Source of the DNA: Flavobacteriales bacterium
GTDB taxonomy: Bacteria; Bacteroidota; Bacteroidia; Flavobacteriales_F; PHOS-HE28
Length of the DNA: 64,000 nucleotides
NCBI GenBank assembly: GCA_016710965.1
Contig: JADJTW010000013.1
Span: 30,094-94,093 of the forward strand
Direction: 5' to 3'
In this document: positions 47,713 through 56,858 of the stretch, one piece after another
How the letters are laid out: every line of letters begins with the position of its first letter
Numbering within the stretch: position 1 is the first letter of the stretch
The notes under the pieces: model-generated
The model's input: the letters and a program-made list of their open reading frames with translations, nothing else
The model's database searches: none
Told to the model about the DNA's origin: nothing
Made by a program: the position numbers and the translations under genes

Positions 47713-47769
47713 GGGCGCGTCATGACGCGCCCGTCTCCCTATCGGTCGCGGGTCGAAGATCTTCGACCC
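47713..47769. repeat. Two perfect 20-bp palindromes between fcl and gmd
   Basis: GGGCGCGTCATGACGCGCCC (47713-47732) and GGGTCGAAGATCTTCGACCC (47750-47769) are each perfect, loop-free palindromes; the second abuts the gmd stop codon. The pair fills nearly all of the 71-base gap. They resemble dispersed REP-type elements and could terminate or attenuate transcription inside the operon. Confidence 0.8.
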
Positions 47770-48894
47770 CTACTCCTGCTCATGCAGGATCTTATGCCCT
47801 CCCTTCTTCAGGTACACATCGCGCTTGAAGAGCTCCAGATCGCTCTGCACCATCTCGTTCACGAGGGCCTTCAGGTCGTACTTGTGTTTCCAGCCGAGCA
47901 CGCGCTGGGCCTTGCGCGGGTCTCCTTCCAGGTGGTCCACTTCAGCGGGGCGGTAGTAGCGCTTGTCGATCGCCACGAGCACCTTGCCGCTCTTCCGATC
48001 GATGCCCTTCTCCTTCTCGCCCTTTCCCTTCCACTCGAGCTTGATGCCAACTTCAGCGAATGCGAGGTCGATGAAGTGCCGTACCGTATAGGTCTTTCCG
48101 GTGGCGAGGACGAAGTCGTCTGGCTTCTTCGCCTGGAGCATCAGCCACATGCCTTCCACATAATCCTTGGCATGGCCCCAGTCGCGCTTGGCGTCCATGT
48201 TGCCGAGGTAGAGGGTCTGTTGCAAGCCGAGCTTGATCTTGGCCACGGCGCGAGTGATCTTGCGCGTGACGAAAGTCTCGCCACGCAGCGGGCTCTCGTG
48301 ATTGAAGAGGATGCCGTTGCAGGCGAAGATGCCATAGCTCTCGCGGTAGTTCTTGGTGATCCAGAAACCATAGAGCTTGGCTACGCCGTAGGGGCTCTTC
48401 GGGTAGAAAGGCGTCTCTTCATTCTGCGCGTGGTGAATGACGCCCCCGTACAATTCGCTGGTGCTGGCCTGGTAGAAACGCGTCTTCTTCTCCATGCCGA
48501 GGATGCGGATGGCCTCAAGGAATCGCAGCGTGCCGATACCATCGGCATTGGCCGTGTACTCGGGCAACTCGAAGCTCACCGCCACATGGCTCATAGCGGC
48601 CAGGTTGTAGATCTCGTCGGGTTGGATCTCCTTCACCAGGCGCAGGCAGTTGACGCTGTCGGTGAGGTCGCCGTAGTGCAGGTGGAAGGGGCGGCCCTTC
48701 TCGTGCATGTCGTGGTAGAGGTGGTCGATGCGGTCGGTATTGAATAGCGAGCTGCGACGCTTCACGCCATGCACCTCGTACCCTTTGTTCAGCAACAGTT
48801 CGCTCAAGTAGGCGCCGTCCTGCCCGGTAACACCGGTGATGAGGGCGACCTTGCGCTTGCCGCCTTTCTTCGATGATCCTTTCTTCTTGGCCAT
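47770..48894 (-). CDS. gmd: GDP-mannose 4,6-dehydratase
   Basis: 374 residues from MAKKKGSSKKGGKRKVALIT; the frame extends further up but the family similarity does not. Rossmann motif ITGVTGQDGAYLSELLLN, substrate segment HYGDLTDSVNCLRLVKE, and the catalytic YGVAKLYGFWITKNYRES region. It converts GDP-mannose to GDP-4-keto-6-deoxymannose for Fcl. The lysine-rich 14-residue N-terminal tail is unusual but appears encoded in frame. Confidence 0.95.
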   Translation of the reverse strand: MAKKKGSSKKGGKRKVALITGVTGQDGAYLSELLLNKGYEVHGVKRRSSLFNTDRIDHLYHDMHEKGRPFHLHYGDLTDSVNCLRLVKEIQPDEIYNLAAMSHVAVSFELPEYTANADGIGTLRFLEAIRILGMEKKTRFYQASTSELYGGVIHHAQNEETPFYPKSPYGVAKLYGFWITKNYRESYGIFACNGILFNHESPLRGETFVTRKITRAVAKIKLGLQQTLYLGNMDAKRDWGHAKDYVEGMWLMLQAKKPDDFVLATGKTYTVRHFIDLAFAEVGIKLEWKGKGEKEKGIDRKSGKVLVAIDKRYYRPAEVDHLEGDPRKAQRVLGWKHKYDLKALVNEMVQSDLELFKRDVYLKKGGHKILHEQE

Positions 48895-48911
48895 AGTGGA
48901 TGTTTGTTCTT

Positions 48912-49748
48912 CTATTGGACGATGAACCATTGGTTCACCAGATCGTGCTTGTTGTAGCGCATGGGAGCGCCTGTGCTCACATCTATCAATTGCCGGCCCG
49001 CCTCGTTCACGATCGCATGCCCGGCGGCTGTGTCCCATTCCATGGTGGGCGCGTATCGGGGGTACGCATCAGCCGCTCCTTCGGCCACGAGGCAGATCTT
49101 CAGCGCGCTGCCCATGCTGGTGAGCGCCACGCTGCCATGCTTCTCTTCCATCTTCCTGATGAACGCCTCGGTATCCGGGCTGCTGTGCGAGCGGCTGGCC
49201 ACTATGGTGTACGCTGACCGCTTTTGCTGCACCGGTAACCGGATGGACATGGAAGCCCGCTCATACGCGGAGGCCGCATCATGGGTTGCCGCGGCTTCCT
49301 GCCTGTATGCCCCACCGCCTTCCCACGCGAAATACAGCGTGTCCTTCACCGGTACGTAAAGCACGCCCGCGATGGGACGCGAAGTGCCCAGGGGACCGCC
49401 AGGCAACGAATCGCGTTCCATGAGGGCGATGTTCACCGTGAACTCGCCATTGCGCTTGATGAACTCCTTGGTACCATCGAGCGGGTCCACCAACCAGTAG
49501 CGCTGCCAGGCCTGGCGCTCAGCCAGTTCCAACGCCCTGCCTTCCTCGCTCAACACGGGCAGGTCGGTCGAAGCGAGAGCAGCGACGATAGCCTGGTGCG
49601 CGCGCTTGTCCGCTTCGGTGAGCGGGCTTCTATCCGCCTTCTGCTCCGCGCTGAAATCAGTTCCATACACGCCAAGGATCTCCTGGCCTGCGGCGAAGGC
49701 AGCGCGCGTAGCGGCGTCCACCAGTGCCGGTAGCTCTGAGCGTAGCAT
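48912..49748 (-). CDS. cysQ: 3'(2'),5'-bisphosphate nucleotidase
   Basis: 278 residues from MLRSELPALVDAATRAAFAA; an ATG at 49799 would add 17. Motifs of the Mg-dependent inositol monophosphatase superfamily: SPLTEADKRAHQAIVAAL, WLVDPLDGTKEFIKRNGEF (metal-binding DPLDGT), and WDTAAGHAIVNEAG. CysQ removes phosphate from PAP/PAPS. 17 bases upstream of gmd; often found beside sugar-nucleotide or sulfation genes. Confidence 0.9.
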   Translation of the reverse strand: MLRSELPALVDAATRAAFAAGQEILGVYGTDFSAEQKADRSPLTEADKRAHQAIVAALASTDLPVLSEEGRALELAERQAWQRYWLVDPLDGTKEFIKRNGEFTVNIALMERDSLPGGPLGTSRPIAGVLYVPVKDTLYFAWEGGGAYRQEAAATHDAASAYERASMSIRLPVQQKRSAYTIVASRSHSSPDTEAFIRKMEEKHGSVALTSMGSALKICLVAEGAADAYPRYAPTMEWDTAAGHAIVNEAGRQLIDVSTGAPMRYNKHDLVNQWFIVQ

Positions 49749-49813
49749 CGAATGAAATGCCGGAACGTGCGAAGACGCGGCCGACGGGGCCGTCGTCATC
49801 ACGCGATCGGACT

Positions 49814-49963
49814 CTACTTGCCCAGGATCTTGAACATGCCCGTGCCGCACACGGTGCATGTACCCTTCATCGCCTTGCGGCCATTGGCCATGGTCACCTC
49901 CTTGGCGTCCTTCATGTCACGCTTCTCCTTGCACTTCACGCAGTATCCTTGAACAGCTGGCAT
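49814..49963 (-). CDS. Small zinc-ribbon protein (DUF5679-like)
   Basis: 49 residues: MPAVQGYCVKCKEKRDMKDA ... CTVCGTGMFKILGK. Two CxxC pairs about 35 residues apart suggest one zinc-binding site. Matches the small conserved DUF5679 type found widely in bacteria; function unknown. Start ATG at 49963, stop at 49814-49816. Confidence 0.8.
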   Translation of the reverse strand: MPAVQGYCVKCKEKRDMKDAKEVTMANGRKAMKGTCTVCGTGMFKILGK

Positions 49964-50098
49964 GGTCGTAGGGTGTTAATGGTTCGTGCCGAAGGTATTC
50001 CCGTGGGCAAGCGGGCCTAACTGGCACGAAAAGAGGTTTTCAACAGCCTTTGGCGGCCGGGGTCGGGCGGCAGATACCTTTCGCGGAGCGTTCATCCC

Positions 50099-51133
50099 AT
50101 GGCACATCGATACTCCACCGTCCTACTTGCCGCGTCTGTCACGACCTGCGTGCAAGCCCAGATCCTGATCGATAGCATCCCATTGCCCGGCATCAGCCAG
50201 GGATTCTGGGGCATCCATGTCACCCCGGATACCATCTTCCTCGGGGCGGACTTCAACGGGAACGTTTATTGTTTCGACCACGATGGTGCCGAACTGAGCA
50301 CCGAACCCACCGGGTTCACATTCAACCACGGGCTCATCAAGACATCGGTTTCCCACATGCTCGCGCAGGACTACACCACCAACGGTGCGCACCTGTACGA
50401 AGTGAGCTTCGTGGGCGGCACTTTGCTCAATAGCTGGACCTTCCCCGATGTGATCGGTGGCCCCTCTTCCGGGATCGGCGACCTGTGCTCCGATGGCAAC
50501 GCGGTATGGTATACCATGTACTACCCCGATTTCGATGTGTACCCCTATGCCTATGCATACAAATGGATCCCCGGAGATCTGGCGCCCATCGACACCGTGC
50601 CCATGCAAGGCGAGCAGCCGTACGGCATCGCGCTCAAGGGTGATACGCTATTCTATGTCACCGACAACCTCAACGGCGACCTCGAGCGCATCTACGCGTA
50701 TGACCTCACGAACGATCAACTGCTCGGGTCCATCGCATTGCCAGATCCTGACAATGACCAATCGCCGCGCGGCCTTTTCTATGATGGCACCAATCTATAC
50801 GTGGTGGCCAACAGGGTCGGTGGTGCGGCCTTCGCCTACCAGACCATTTTCATTTACGGGTTCGATACCTCCACGGGAATTGAGCCGGTGACCGAGCGCC
50901 AAGGGCCGGGCGTGCATCCGTCACCTGCCAACGAACGGGCGTGGATCGATGGGCTCGCTGTTGGTGAGCGCATTGAATTGATCGATCGCACCGGTCGCTT
51001 GATCTTGCAGGAGATCAGTACAGGATCGGTTCACGTGCTGGAGTTGTCAGCGACCCCTGCGGGAGCGTACTTCCTGAGAATGACGAGCAAGGAAGGGATC
51101 ATCCGTGCCGGCAAATTGATCATAGCCCACTGA
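50099..51133 (+). CDS. Secreted protein with T9SS sorting domain
   Basis: 344 residues. Signal peptide MAHRYSTVLLAASVTTCVQA. The body (residues 25-260) has six-bladed-propeller-like repeats (GIHVTPDTIFLGADFNGNVY, PYGIALKGDTLFYVTDNLNG, GLFYDGTNLYVVANRVGG). The C-terminus, VHPSPANERAWIDGLAVG to GAYFLRMTSKEGIIRAGK, is a T9SS type A domain with slightly atypical start. A TACCTTTC box lies about 20 bases upstream. Function unknown. Confidence 0.8.
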   Translation: MAHRYSTVLLAASVTTCVQAQILIDSIPLPGISQGFWGIHVTPDTIFLGADFNGNVYCFDHDGAELSTEPTGFTFNHGLIKTSVSHMLAQDYTTNGAHLYEVSFVGGTLLNSWTFPDVIGGPSSGIGDLCSDGNAVWYTMYYPDFDVYPYAYAYKWIPGDLAPIDTVPMQGEQPYGIALKGDTLFYVTDNLNGDLERIYAYDLTNDQLLGSIALPDPDNDQSPRGLFYDGTNLYVVANRVGGAAFAYQTIFIYGFDTSTGIEPVTERQGPGVHPSPANERAWIDGLAVGERIELIDRTGRLILQEISTGSVHVLELSATPAGAYFLRMTSKEGIIRAGKLIIAH

Positions 51134-51138
51134 CCTCC

Positions 51139-52335
51139 ATGGAACGCGCCACGCTCATCATCGGCTTCGCGCTGGGCATGATCCCGGCCAGCGGCCAGTT
51201 CACCGTGCTGCATACTGGCGCGGCCGGTTCCTCGCTCGAAGCAATCGACTTCCCTACCCCCATGATCGGCTATGCCGTGGGCAAGGATGGTGCAGCATAC
51301 AAGAGCATGGACAGCGGGGAGAACTGGACTCCGTTGAGCACGGGCTCCGATGCCTACCTCTTCGGTGTACACTTCATCGATGCCGACTTCGGGTTCGTCT
51401 CCGGTGGTGGCGCAACGGTACTGCGTACTGCGGACGGCGGCACGAGCTGGACGCCGCTAACGCCACCGTTCACCGAGTGCATCTACCAGGTGCAGCCGAT
51501 CACCGCTTCACTCGTGTACGCAGCCGGTTGGGGCGGCTACTTCTTCCGCAGTACGGATGGAGGCGATGACTGGACCATCGCCTCCATCGACCCCAACTGG
51601 CAAGGCTGGGTCTTCGGCATGCACTTCCGCGATGAACTGAACGGCGTGGTGGCGCAGACCGATGGACGCATCTACCGGTCCGATGATGGTGGGTTGAACT
51701 GGACACAGTCTCCTACAGCAACGAGCAACGCCTTGCGCGGGATCAGCATGGGCGATGCAACAACCGGTTTCGCCGCAGGCTTCTTCGGAACAGTGCAGAA
51801 GACCGTGAACGGCGGTGCGAATTGGAGCACGGTGAACACGGGCTACCCCGGCGACAGCTACTACGGCGTCCATTTCACCGATGCTCTTAACGGCGTGATC
51901 TGCGGCGGTTACTACGCCGGTAGCTGGCAGGGCGTGATCCTGCGCACGGATGATGGCGGGACCAGTTGGGACCGCATACACACCGGCGGACCTGTGCTCA
52001 ATGGCATCACCATCAACGATGGGCACATCTTCGCCGTAGGCACGAACGAGGTCATCGTCAGCGACCTGATCGGCACTGGCACCACCGACCTAAGCGATCG
52101 CATGACCATCAGCGCTTCGCCCATCCCGGCAGCGGATCACGTGGTGATCAGGAGCATAGCTGTTGATGGCGGCAAGCTGGAGGTGCGCGATGCCGTCGGC
52201 CGCCTCGTCCTCAGTGGCGTGGTGCTTTCCACATCGGAACAGGTCGATGTGTCGACGTGGGAAACGGGTGCGTACACCGTGCGGATCACCATGGCCGGCG
52301 TGGAACAACGCACTCGATTCGTGGTGGTGCGTTGA
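51139..52335 (+). CDS. Ycf48/BNR-repeat secreted protein with T9SS sorting domain
   Basis: 398 residues, 5 bases after the previous gene. Signal peptide MERATLIIGFALGMIPASGQ. Repeated BNR-type blades: YKSMDSGENWTPL, LRTADGGTSWTPL, FRSTDGGDDWTIA, YRSDDGGLNWTQS, QKTVNGGANWSTV, LRTDDGGTSWDRI. The C-terminus ISASPIPAADHVVIRSIAV to TRFVVVR is a T9SS type A domain. Beta-propellers of this type are common T9SS cargo; the ligand is unknown. Confidence 0.88.
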   Translation: MERATLIIGFALGMIPASGQFTVLHTGAAGSSLEAIDFPTPMIGYAVGKDGAAYKSMDSGENWTPLSTGSDAYLFGVHFIDADFGFVSGGGATVLRTADGGTSWTPLTPPFTECIYQVQPITASLVYAAGWGGYFFRSTDGGDDWTIASIDPNWQGWVFGMHFRDELNGVVAQTDGRIYRSDDGGLNWTQSPTATSNALRGISMGDATTGFAAGFFGTVQKTVNGGANWSTVNTGYPGDSYYGVHFTDALNGVICGGYYAGSWQGVILRTDDGGTSWDRIHTGGPVLNGITINDGHIFAVGTNEVIVSDLIGTGTTDLSDRMTISASPIPAADHVVIRSIAVDGGKLEVRDAVGRLVLSGVVLSTSEQVDVSTWETGAYTVRITMAGVEQRTRFVVVR

Positions 52336-52390
52336 TCGTGCCCTGTAACCAACTTGGACCTGCCACGTCCTACCGTCGCACGCACCGACC

Positions 52391-53251
52391 ATGCGAAACA
52401 CTGCTGCATCGTTACTCATCGCTCTTCTGCTGCCTGCTGCCTCCAAGGCACAACGCATACCCGATCCGGACAGCATCCTTATCACCGGTCCGATCCCGAA
52501 AGTGCTTCTCGTGGGCACCTTCCACTTCGAGTACTACGACCTGGATGCGCATGTGACCGACAAGGACAAGCGCGTGAACGTGAAGGACCCGAGGCGGCAG
52601 AGGGAAATGGAGGAACTCGTGGACCACATCGCGCGCTTCAAGCCGACGGCCATCGCCGTTGAAGCCGGCGCGAACACGGGCTGGCTGATAAGGCGCTATC
52701 GCGACTACCAGCGCAGCGATTCACTTCCGCGCGCGGATGAGCGCGAGCAGATCGGCTTCCGGCTGATGAAGCGCTTCGGCATCGATACGCTCTATGGTGT
52801 GGATGCGCCTACGCTCCTGAGCGATCTCTGGGACCATCCGGACTCGACCGTGCTTCATCCGATCCTGGATAGCATCTACGCCGATTGGGACTTCACGAAC
52901 GATGATGCCATCAGTCAGCGCTACAAGGAATACTACCGGTCATCGGATGCTTTCCACGTGAACCACACGCTGCTCGAGTCCTTCATGTACCACAACGCCG
53001 ACAAGACCCTGGACCGCGACTATGGCGCCTACCTCAACGGGGATTTCAAACTGGGCAAGTACCGTGGCGCCGATGGACTGGCGATGCACTGGTACGCGCG
53101 TAACCTGCGTATCCTTCGCAACATCCAGGAACTGCACCTGAAGCCCGAGGACCGCTTGGTGGTGATCTACGGCGCAGGGCACATGGGCATCCTCAAGCAC
53201 CTCTTCGAATGCACACCCGAATTCGAGCTGGTGAAGTTCGGGGAGTTGTGA
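52391..53251 (+). CDS. DUF5694/TraB-like secreted protein
   Basis: 286 residues with a signal peptide (MRNTAASLLIALLLPAASKA). KVLLVGTFHFEYYDLDAH, AIAVEAGANTGWLIRRYRDY and RLVVIYGAGHMGILKHLFE (GxHM) recall the TraB/ChaN-like metal-binding fold, where H and E residues form the site. Bacteroidota relatives are DUF5694. Reaction unknown. Confidence 0.75.
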   Translation: MRNTAASLLIALLLPAASKAQRIPDPDSILITGPIPKVLLVGTFHFEYYDLDAHVTDKDKRVNVKDPRRQREMEELVDHIARFKPTAIAVEAGANTGWLIRRYRDYQRSDSLPRADEREQIGFRLMKRFGIDTLYGVDAPTLLSDLWDHPDSTVLHPILDSIYADWDFTNDDAISQRYKEYYRSSDAFHVNHTLLESFMYHNADKTLDRDYGAYLNGDFKLGKYRGADGLAMHWYARNLRILRNIQELHLKPEDRLVVIYGAGHMGILKHLFECTPEFELVKFGEL

Positions 53252-53322
53252 CTGGATTGTTCAGGCACGCGGGTCGCCGATCCGCAGCAGCTGGAGAATT
53301 TCAGGTATCGTTCATTTGCCAC

Positions 53323-53760
53323 ATGGAACTCGCAGTGATCCCGGAGTCCGGAATACCGGAAAGCGCATCAGCCGTTGATGCCTCGGTGACGAGCTGGATC
53401 GAAGCCAACCAGTCCTACTACAGAACGATCGGTTTCAAACCACCGTGGTGTGCATACCTGTGCCTGGAGCATGGTGAAGTGGTCGGCACCTGCGCCTTCA
53501 AAGGCGCGCCGAAGGAAGGTGTGGTGGAGATCGCCTATGCCACCCACCCAGCAATGGAGGGAAGAGGGTACGCCACGCGAATGGCGCTTCAACTGATCCG
53601 CATCGCACGCACAACGGCTCCGGATGTGCGGATCATCGCGCAGACACTGCCCGAACTCAACGCCTCTGCACAGGTGCTCGAAAAATGCGGCTTCACCCAA
53701 TCACGGATCTCGACGGATGACGAGGTGGGCGCGGTTTGGGAATGGGAGCTGATGAAGTGA
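53323..53760 (+). CDS. GNAT-family N-acetyltransferase
   Basis: 145 residues from the ATG at 53323 (MELAVIPESGIPESASAVDA). The acetyl-CoA motif A region is VEIAYATHPAMEGRGYATRM (Q/RxxGxG/A as GRGYAT) followed by LQLIRIARTTAP. The C-terminal SAQVLEKCGFTQ is typical. The substrate cannot be read from sequence. It converges on the aldehyde-dehydrogenase-like gene with stops adjacent. Confidence 0.85.
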   Translation: MELAVIPESGIPESASAVDASVTSWIEANQSYYRTIGFKPPWCAYLCLEHGEVVGTCAFKGAPKEGVVEIAYATHPAMEGRGYATRMALQLIRIARTTAPDVRIIAQTLPELNASAQVLEKCGFTQSRISTDDEVGAVWEWELMK

Positions 53761-54754
53761 TCAATACCCCCCGCTCCCACCTTGCCCACGTTCGATCGGG
53801 TGCCAGGTGGTCTTCACTTCCTGCGTATCCAGGATGAAGTAGGGTGCTCTGGCCTTCTTCGCTGTTCCAGTCGGAGACCTTCGGATAGACGACGCGCTTG
53901 AGATTGCAGGTGGCTTCCTGCTCGAGCATGGTGCGCTCTTCCTTGGTGGCTGCATCGACGACGATCGCATTGATGTCCATGTGCGTCACCAACGGCTTGA
54001 GCAATTCCTTGCGGTAGCCGGTGAGCAGATTCACCACGCCGCCGGGCAGATCGCTGGTTGCGAGCACTTCCGTAAAAGTGACGGCGGGCAGGGGCATGCT
54101 CTCGCTCGCGACGACGATGCAGGTGTTCCCGCCTGCGATCACCGGCGCGATCGTACTGACCAACCCAAGCAGTGCGCTGCCTTCAGGAGCCATCACGCCC
54201 ACCACGCCAGTGGGTTCATACACGCTGAAGTTGAAGTGCGAGCTGTTCGTGGGGTTCACGCTGCTGAAGACCGCCTGGTACTTGTCGCACCAACCAGCGT
54301 AGTGGAGCCAGCGATCGATCGCTGCTGAGACACGCGCCTCGGCATGCTCGCGCGTTCCCCCATGCAACATGATCTCGTGTACGAACTGAGCGCGGCGTCC
54401 TTCGAGCATCTCGCCGATGCGGTAGAGGATCTGCCCGCGGTTGAAGGCGCTGCGGCCGGACCAATCGCCCAGGGCCTTGCGCGCGGCGACCACGCTCTCG
54501 CGCACGTCCTTGCGGCTGCTGCGGCAGATGTTGGCCAGCGGCTTGCCATCGCTGCCCTTCGGCTGGTAATACCGTCCGCTCTCGGTGCGCGGGAATTTGC
54601 CGCCGATGAAGATCTTGTAGGTCTTCATCACGGGAAGGCGCTCCGACTTCGCCGGAGCTTCGGCGGACGCGGTCCGCTTCTTCGCGGCGCCATTGGTGCC
54701 ATGGCCGTTGAGTTCCGGCTTGGTGGTAGTGCGTCTGGAAATCGTCTTGCTCAT
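53761..54754 (-). CDS. Short aldehyde-dehydrogenase homologue lacking the catalytic domain (frameshifted)
   Basis: About 330 residues after rejoining a shift near 53851-53860. A basic linker (residues 1-42) precedes an ALDH cofactor-binding half (YKIFIGGKFPRTESGRYY, FNRGQILYRIGEMLEGRR, EPTGVVGVMAPEGSALLGL, SDLPGGVVNLLTGYRKE). It then skips the central catalytic-cysteine domain and ends FILDTQEVKTTWHPIERGQ. This matches the short ALDH paralogues that accompany a full-length ALDH in some bacteria. No partner lies in this window. Probably non-catalytic by itself. Confidence 0.78.
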
Positions 54755-54801
54755 GGGCCGGCTGACTGGGCGTAGCCAAAACTACGACCCGCCGGGATCC
54801 C

Positions 54802-55458
54802 CTACTTCGTCGCCGCGATCCGGATGTTCGCAAATTCCCCACCCGACGTATCCGCGACATAGAACCCGACGCGCCCCGTGTGCAGCTTCGTCACCTTCTT
54901 CACCACCAAGCTCGGTTCCATGGCGTTGTTGATGAAGGTGGAGATGGTCTCGCCATCGACCACCACGCGCAGGTGTGCCCAGCCGTTCGGATCAGTGGAG
55001 GGGTCGACCGCACCTTCATAGACACCGGGCGAGGCCGCACGCAAGACCCGCCAAGTATGCTGCGGCAGGGAGATGTATTGGATCGAATGACTGTGTGCTG
55101 TTGCATCCGCCTTCCTGAATTGGAAGGGTCGCAGGTAGATCGCATCGAATGTGGAATCGTTGGCGCTGTGGAAGGCAATGCCCACGAAGCTGTGTCCTTC
55201 CACGTTCACGCCGCGCACATCGAACTCGATCGTGCCATTGGAGAACTCGATGTTCTTGAGCCATGCGAGGCCTTCGCCGTAGTCCGTGCTTAGTTGTATG
55301 CCAGCGTAGCCGGGCTCATCGATCACATTCAACTCGCGGCCGTGGACCTCGATGTCACCGGCCATGACGGTGGCGTGCAGATCGATAGGCTGCTGCGAGA
55401 AGGAAGGAAGGTTGAGCAGAACGAAGACCGTCGCTGTCGTGATCGGGCGGGTGTTCAT
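54802..55458 (-). CDS. Secreted jelly-roll (concanavalin-like) protein
   Basis: 218 residues from MNTRPITTATVFVLLNLPSF (signal peptide, then SFSQ). The body WLKNIEFSNGTIEFDVRGVN, SFVGIAFHSANDSTFDAIYL, GRVGFYVADTSGGEFANI is the sandwich pattern of DUF1080/LamG-like domains, which bind or cleave glycans. No catalytic residues can be assigned. Confidence 0.75.
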   Translation of the reverse strand: MNTRPITTATVFVLLNLPSFSQQPIDLHATVMAGDIEVHGRELNVIDEPGYAGIQLSTDYGEGLAWLKNIEFSNGTIEFDVRGVNVEGHSFVGIAFHSANDSTFDAIYLRPFQFRKADATAHSHSIQYISLPQHTWRVLRAASPGVYEGAVDPSTDPNGWAHLRVVVDGETISTFINNAMEPSLVVKKVTKLHTGRVGFYVADTSGGEFANIRIAATK

Positions 55459-55587
55459 CCCACCAAGTTGCAGGAACGAACGGCGCCGCGCAGAAATGCG
55501 GGGACCGTCAGTTGAACGGCGTATGAATGGCGCCGCAGCCAATGGGCTGTCTGGCTCACTTACCTTGGTGCCAACGATCAACATCCC

Positions 55588-55941
55588 ATGTCACGACACG
55601 TCACCGGCATTGGCGGATTCTTCTTCCGCTCGGACGACCACAAGGCGCTGGCCAAGTGGTACTACCAACATTTCGGCATCAACGACCCGGACCACGGCTG
55701 GATCTGGCAACAGGATGCCGGCCCCACGGTGTTCTCGCCGTTCAAGCGCGACAGCGACTACTTCGACAGCAAGCAACAGTTCATGCTGAACCTGCGCGTG
55801 CAGGACATGGATGGCCTGCTGAAGAAACTCGAGGCCGACGGCGTGCGCATCGATCCCAAGCGGCAGGATGAAGACTACGGCCGCTTCGCGTGGGTGTATG
55901 ATCCGGAAGGGAACAAGATCGAATTGTGGGAGCCGAAGTAG
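55588..55941 (+). CDS. VOC-family (glyoxalase-fold) protein
   Basis: 117 residues. Two beta-alpha-beta-beta-beta half modules: HVTGIGGFFFRSDDHKALAKWY and NLRVQDMDGLLKKLEADG, ending WVYDPEGNKIELWEP with the metal-ligand glutamate. A single-domain VOC protein; could be a dioxygenase-like, glyoxalase-like or resistance protein. Confidence 0.88.
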   Translation: MSRHVTGIGGFFFRSDDHKALAKWYYQHFGINDPDHGWIWQQDAGPTVFSPFKRDSDYFDSKQQFMLNLRVQDMDGLLKKLEADGVRIDPKRQDEDYGRFAWVYDPEGNKIELWEPK

Positions 55942-56345
55942 ATATTCCTTCGGTTCTTGGAGGCATCCAGGATTCTATGCGCGGGATCTTGTCCGGCGAC
56001 TTGGATCCATACGAAGCCGCTCGCCAAATTCACGGTGAAGCATTTCAGGCGGCCGAATATTCGAAAGAACTAATGTGGCCATTGTGGCTGCTGTGGGGTG
56101 CTCTGACTGACTGGGTCGAGGTCAGACCAAATGAGAAAGAACAGGCCTATGAAGCTATCCGTCGTGCGTCTCGCGAATGGCTGGCCGTGGCTCATAGCGT
56201 GACCTTGCATAAGCCCTACTTCGAGCGATGGCTGTACGAGGAGTTGTCGTTAGCGAGAAGCCTGAACAGTAGATTGAGCCCCAATGAGAAAGATCCGGAT
56301 GATGGAACACATCTCGCTGGACGGCGTGATCGCGCCACCCGGTGA
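55926..56345 (+). CDS. Small helical protein, unknown
   Basis: 139 residues from a GTG overlapping the VOC stop; an ATG at 55977 is the alternative (MRGILSGDLDPYEAARQIHG). Mostly helical with WPLWLLWGALTDWVEVRP in the middle. The C-terminal 20 residues overlap the next gene and may be unimportant. No family recognised. Confidence 0.5.
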   Translation: MGAEVDIPSVLGGIQDSMRGILSGDLDPYEAARQIHGEAFQAAEYSKELMWPLWLLWGALTDWVEVRPNEKEQAYEAIRRASREWLAVAHSVTLHKPYFERWLYEELSLARSLNSRLSPNEKDPDDGTHLAGRRDRATR

Positions 56346-56847
56346 TGACGATTACGCGAACGGCGGATGGACGGCGGCGTATCGAAGTCCGGAAGGGGCA
56401 GCGGCCACCGCCGAGGCACAGGGCGACCGCTTCGACCTGTTGCTGGGCCGCAAGACCTACGACCTCTGGTCCGGCTACTGGCCGAAGATGAGCGGCGGTC
56501 CGTTCGCGGACAAGATCAACGCCGCGACGAAATACATCGCGACCCACCGGCCGGAAAGCCTTGAATGGGGTCCGATCGGGGACCTCGGCAAGGACGCCAT
56601 CGAAGGCATCCGCCGCCTCAAGTCGCAGGACGGCCCGGACCTGCTCATCTGGGGAAGTGCATCGGTGACTTCCGTGCTGCTCCAGCAGGGTTTGGTGGAC
56701 GAGCTGGTGCTGACCGTCTATCCGATCCTGCTGGGCAAAGGCAAGCGCTGCTTCTCGGACAGCATGGACCCACGCGAATTCGCTTTCGTCAGCTCGAAGG
56801 CCTCGCGGACGGGTTTGCTGCTCAATACGTATCGGCATGTTGGCTGA
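56284..56847 (+). CDS. Dihydrofolate-reductase-fold protein (RibD C-terminal type), copy 1
   Basis: 187 residues. EHISLDGVIAPPGDDDYANG, DRFDLLLGRKTYDLWSGYW, DLLIWGSASVTSVLLQQGLVDEL and TVYPILLGKGKR are the RibD/DHFR-like pattern shared by a large group of small oxidoreductases. The substrate is unknown. Starts inside the 3' end of the previous ORF. Confidence 0.85.
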   Translation: MRKIRMMEHISLDGVIAPPGDDDYANGGWTAAYRSPEGAAATAEAQGDRFDLLLGRKTYDLWSGYWPKMSGGPFADKINAATKYIATHRPESLEWGPIGDLGKDAIEGIRRLKSQDGPDLLIWGSASVTSVLLQQGLVDELVLTVYPILLGKGKRCFSDSMDPREFAFVSSKASRTGLLLNTYRHVG

Positions 56848-56858
56848 TTGCAAAAGCC

